Part shown: in pieces, positions 60,933 through 64,000 of the stretch
Numbering within the stretch: position 1 is the stretch's first letter
How the letters are laid out: every line of letters begins with the position of its first letter
Source: Thermonema rossianum DSM 10300
Lineage (GTDB): Bacteria > Bacteroidota > Bacteroidia > Cytophagales > Thermonemataceae
Reading direction: 5' to 3'
Assembly (NCBI RefSeq): GCF_000426825.1
Contig: NZ_AUGC01000001.1
Location: forward strand, 424,044-488,043
Length of the DNA stretch: 64,000 nt
The notes under the pieces: model-generated
What the model was told of the DNA's origin: nothing
The model's database searches: none
The model's input: the letters and a program-made list of their open reading frames with translations, nothing else
Position numbers and translations under genes: made by a program

Positions 60933-62606
60933 ATGAAAGTAGAACTGCGTGTATTGACCCCCGTGCATATCGGTTCCCAGTATGAATATCTGCCTTTCGA
61001 TTATTTTATTTACCAAGACAAGGCCTATTTTCAATCCGATGCGCTCGTGCAGCGCTTTTTGAAAGAGGAAGCGCCCGCTTTGGTAGAAGCCTATGTGGAG
61101 CACGTAGAACAGTATGCCGGAAAGCTGGCTTCTTCTTCTCATAACCGGGAGCAGAACAAGCTGCGCAACGACAGCTCTTTTGCTGCCTTCTTACAGAAAC
61201 AAGACCCCGCTTTGAGGAAAAAATTTGCAGAATGCCTCGAGAAGTGGGGGCGGCAAGGGGTGCCCTTGCGTAGCCCGGGCTACCCCGAGCAGCAAATCAG
61301 GGCGCATCAAAAAAGCAACGGGCTGCCCTACATCCCGGCTACTTCTTTGAAGGGCGCCATCCGCAGCGCTCTTTTGTTCGATTTTCTTACCCGCCGTGCC
61401 GATAAAAAGGACTTGGAAGATGCTATTCGAAGGGCTTTGCAGAAAGCTAAGGAAAAGAAGGTAAAAAAAGAAAGAATAGACGCCGGCATAGAGCACATGG
61501 CGTTTTATGCAGGTGTGGAAAAAAATAAACGCATCAATTACAAAGATGAAAAATTTGACGTGCTAAAGTTTTTGCGCCTGAGCGACCCCACACCCGACCG
61601 GCAGCAGGCACCGGCGCTCATGGTCGATAAAATCAAAATCTGTATCCTGCAAAAAGGGCAAATAGAAATACAAGAACAAGCCCCATGGGCAGAAGTGATA
61701 GCCGAAGAAAGCCGCTTTTACTTTGACTTGGACATAGACCTGCAGGCAATGGCTGCCCTGCGCAAGCTTTGGGATGCTTCCAATGACCAAATCCAGACCA
61801 AAGAAGGTATTATCTGGAAAGACATTGCACAAAAGATGCACCATGCTTTCAATTTCGACTGGAAGAGCTTTGACCCCGCCTCGACAGAAAGCATGCAGGC
61901 AGCCCGGAAAAAAATACTGACCCACATATGGAATGCCATCCGCGGCTTCTCGGCCGCACAGCTTAGCCACGACAGCCAATGGCTCGAAACCCTTGCACCT
62001 CATGCCCAATCGAACCGCATGCTGTTCAACGGACTGAAAAACACCTACAATAAACTTGCACAGCAGCTACAGCAGGCTTGCTTGCTGCATGTGGGTTATG
62101 CTACCGGCTTTCATGGCACCACTTCCTTCCTGGCATTTCACGAAATAAAAGACTACATCCGTTTATTAGAGCACTATAAAATAGGACTGCCACCTAAGGT
62201 AACTGCAGAAGGCAGTTATATGAAGCCTGCCCGCTTCCCCAAAAGCCGGCGTATTTTAAGCTCCACACAAGCCGATACTCCTATGGGCTGGATAGAGCTG
62301 CTCCCGGAAGAAGAAATAGAGCTGCAGGCAATGGAAGCGGAATTACAACAAGAAGAAACGCAGCCCACCCCCACACTTTACACCGGCAAAATAAAACGCG
62401 GGGCGGTGGTGCCGGCAGTGGTAGAAGAGCCCGGCAAGCCCAACAAAGTGCGCCTGCTCATTCAATATGAGCACTACGGGGGCGAACTTGTGCCTATGAC
62501 CGGCTACAGCGCCGAACTCGAAAAAGGCACCCGCTGCGAAGTGTCTATCAATCAGCTGGACAAGAAGAAAAAGATTCTTCAGGTAGGATTCAAAAAAATA
62601 ATGTAG
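60933..62606 (+). CDS. csm5: Csm5 with long C-terminal extension
   Basis: 557 residues, against about 350-400 in typical Csm5. The RAMP part has LTPVHIGSQYEYLPFDYF and IPATSLKGAIRSALLFDF. The last ~75 residues (YTGKIKRGAVVPAVVEE to KKILQVGFKKI) form a separate strand-rich domain with an acidic linker before it, resembling an S1/OB or cold-shock-like fold. Csm5 is the 3'-end subunit of the complex; the added domain may bind RNA or recruit a nuclease. Confidence 0.88.
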   Translation: MKVELRVLTPVHIGSQYEYLPFDYFIYQDKAYFQSDALVQRFLKEEAPALVEAYVEHVEQYAGKLASSSHNREQNKLRNDSSFAAFLQKQDPALRKKFAECLEKWGRQGVPLRSPGYPEQQIRAHQKSNGLPYIPATSLKGAIRSALLFDFLTRRADKKDLEDAIRRALQKAKEKKVKKERIDAGIEHMAFYAGVEKNKRINYKDEKFDVLKFLRLSDPTPDRQQAPALMVDKIKICILQKGQIEIQEQAPWAEVIAEESRFYFDLDIDLQAMAALRKLWDASNDQIQTKEGIIWKDIAQKMHHAFNFDWKSFDPASTESMQAARKKILTHIWNAIRGFSAAQLSHDSQWLETLAPHAQSNRMLFNGLKNTYNKLAQQLQQACLLHVGYATGFHGTTSFLAFHEIKDYIRLLEHYKIGLPPKVTAEGSYMKPARFPKSRRILSSTQADTPMGWIELLPEEEIELQAMEAELQQEETQPTPTLYTGKIKRGAVVPAVVEEPGKPNKVRLLIQYEHYGGELVPMTGYSAELEKGTRCEVSINQLDKKKKILQVGFKKIM

Positions 62607-62624
62607 CCTTAGCCCGGCTTGCTT

Positions 62625-63704
62625 ATGGAAAAACTGCAAAACATACCACCCGGCAGTGTATTGGTTACTTTGGTCTCTGAGCAGACCATACCCAATGTGA
62701 TGCTTATCAAACAACTGAAAGCAAAACTGCAAAATTACCTTTTCATTTACACCGAGCGCACCCGCCTGCACCTGCAATGGATACTCCAAGCTACCGGTCT
62801 GCAGACAGGCAACTACCGCATCTTTAGCATGCAAACCTTCCCGGAAGGCTATAGCGCCATTTTCAACGACTTGCAGACCTTCGTTGACGAAAAGATGCAG
62901 CTGCCGCCCCACACCCCTTTTCTGGTGAACCTGACCGGTGGCACCAAAATCATGAGTCTGGCGGTTTTCAACTATTTCAAACAACACTTCGACCTCAGCT
63001 ATTTCTTCTATCTGCCCTTTGGGCGCAACCAAGTCAACGAAGTGTATCCCGCTTCTTCGGTCTATCCCTTGAGCATCAAACTCAGCCTCGAAGAATATTT
63101 CACCGCCTATGGCATGCACATACAAGCCAGCGGGGCAAGCGTGCCAAAAGAGTTGAGCACCCCGGAGCAGATGATGCAGGCGCTCAAAAAAGCCAAGTGG
63201 CAACTACCCGACAACAAAGCCGTGCAAGAAAACGCCGATATGAGCGAAGCAGAAAAAAAATACCTGACCGGCGAGTGGTTCGAGCTCTATTGTATGCTGC
63301 TGATTAAAAAAAGCCTCGGGCTGCCCGACAAGGCAATTGCCTGCGGCATCAAAGTGCAAAATATGGAGCTAAGCCCCGCTGAACGCTATGCCGCCAACAG
63401 CGACAACGAAATAGACATCGCCTTTGTATATGAAAACCGCCTTTACCTTGCCGAGTGCAAGGTGCTGCGGGGCAAAAGCGCAGCTACCAAAGTGCACAAC
63501 GACGCTTTTTACCGCCTGACCACGGTAGCCCAACGCTTGGGAATTGCCTGCCGCAAAATGGTATTTGCATTGGTCGATTTGTCGGCACAGCGCGACTTCG
63601 TCGACCGCAAAGCCCGCCTTTTGGGCATCGACTATGTCGCCGACCTGAACGACTTTCGAAAAGACATGCAGCTCAAAAGCTTGTTTAAAAAAATTACCGG
63701 CTGA
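62625..63704 (+). CDS. CARF-nuclease effector, Card1/Can2 type
   Basis: 359 residues from the ATG at 62625; a TTG two codons earlier is less likely. The N-terminal Rossmann-like CARF domain has NLTGGTKIMSLAVFNYF. The C-terminal part is a PD-(D/E)xK nuclease with NEIDIAFVYENRLYLAECK, i.e. Asp...GluCysLys. Card1/Can2 enzymes are activated by cyclic oligoadenylate and cut RNA and/or nicked DNA. It is the last gene of the csm operon, so it is made together with Cas10. Confidence 0.9.
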   Translation: MEKLQNIPPGSVLVTLVSEQTIPNVMLIKQLKAKLQNYLFIYTERTRLHLQWILQATGLQTGNYRIFSMQTFPEGYSAIFNDLQTFVDEKMQLPPHTPFLVNLTGGTKIMSLAVFNYFKQHFDLSYFFYLPFGRNQVNEVYPASSVYPLSIKLSLEEYFTAYGMHIQASGASVPKELSTPEQMMQALKKAKWQLPDNKAVQENADMSEAEKKYLTGEWFELYCMLLIKKSLGLPDKAIACGIKVQNMELSPAERYAANSDNEIDIAFVYENRLYLAECKVLRGKSAATKVHNDAFYRLTTVAQRLGIACRKMVFALVDLSAQRDFVDRKARLLGIDYVADLNDFRKDMQLKSLFKKITG

Positions 63705-64000
63705 TAGAACAGCTGCTTTTGCAAAGCCCCTCAGATAAAATAAAAGCGATAAAAGCTTGCATGATTTAAAATAATTTGCTAATATGCTTTCACTTTGCAG
63801 CTGGTTTACCGCATAGGCGGCAAGTAAAGATGTATGACAGCCGTGTACTGACATTTTGTACGAACGGCTGCATTTACCCGATGAATGAATACTCATTCCA
63901 AAACCCGCCCGACGAACGGAAGCCCGGCAAAGCACGTTCTTTGACATATTGTTTGGTGAAACCCTTGTTTTCTTAAAGAAAATTCCGGATAAAATTCCAA
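63705..64000 (+). other. Right-edge region, possible CRISPR leader
   Basis: 296 bases after the csm operon. An imperfect hairpin (CAGCCGTGTAC at 63838-63848 facing GTACGAACGGCTG at 63858-63870) and a late TTCTTTGACATATTG-type stretch (63939-63953) resemble sequences in CRISPR leaders, but no direct repeats are visible before the window ends. Other possibilities are the promoter or terminator of an unseen gene. Confidence 0.35.

Overview
The window (about 48% GC by eye) looks like a chromosomal segment of a Bacteroidota bacterium, possibly from the Cytophagales; the genus cannot be fixed from the sequence. Supporting signs are several upstream elements of the TAnnTTTG type, scarce Shine-Dalgarno sequences, many lipoproteins with relaxed lipoboxes, an NtrC/NtrY pair, a DUF4890/Spy-like protein and MlaF-type ABC genes. 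I saw no rRNA, tRNA or transposase genes.

Positions 1-42100 are mostly housekeeping DNA. They hold a UbiA-family prenyltransferase, anmK, a Thi5-like binding protein, a double AAA+ ATPase with a new-looking N-terminus, prfA with three envelope lipoproteins (beta-helix, TPR/CsgG-like, LPP20-like), a YfiR-like protein with a kinase-less HAMP-GAF-PAS sensor, an IscA-type Fe-S protein, and two paralogous lipoproteins. These are followed by a PhoB/PhoR-like pair with murF, ruvX and def, an ABC ATPase, the sigma-54 regulator/kinase pair, ArsR-rhodanese, a membrane metallophosphoesterase, two small periplasmic coiled-coil proteins, an SDR reductase, a J-domain protein, thyA, an MlaF-like ATPase, a methyltransferase, an MscS channel, mdh, and a MarR-controlled fatty-acid beta-oxidation operon.

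Positions 42197-63704 form a defence-type island built around a type III-A CRISPR-Cas system. From left to right: a Csx1-type CARF-HEPN ribonuclease, a small helical protein and a Rossmann-like accessory protein. Next is a patch of REP-like repeats, then a minus-strand block of an Hsp70-TPR protein, a superfamily I helicase split over two ORFs and a 723-aa unknown. Divergent from that block is a protein made of about eleven helix-hairpin repeats. Then come cas1, an unknown gene and cas2 on the minus strand, and cas6-cas10-csm2-csm3-csm4-csm5 plus a CARF-nuclease on the plus strand.

In the working model Cas6 makes crRNAs and Cas10-Csm binds and cuts target RNA. The intact GGDD palm of Cas10 would make cyclic oligoadenylate that activates the Csx1-type RNase and the Card1/Can2-type nuclease, while its HD nuclease site looks lost. 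No CRISPR array lies inside the window; a leader-like sequence at the right edge suggests one may start just beyond. The least explained parts are the Hsp70/helicase/unknown block, the repeat protein and the gene lodged between cas1 and cas2.
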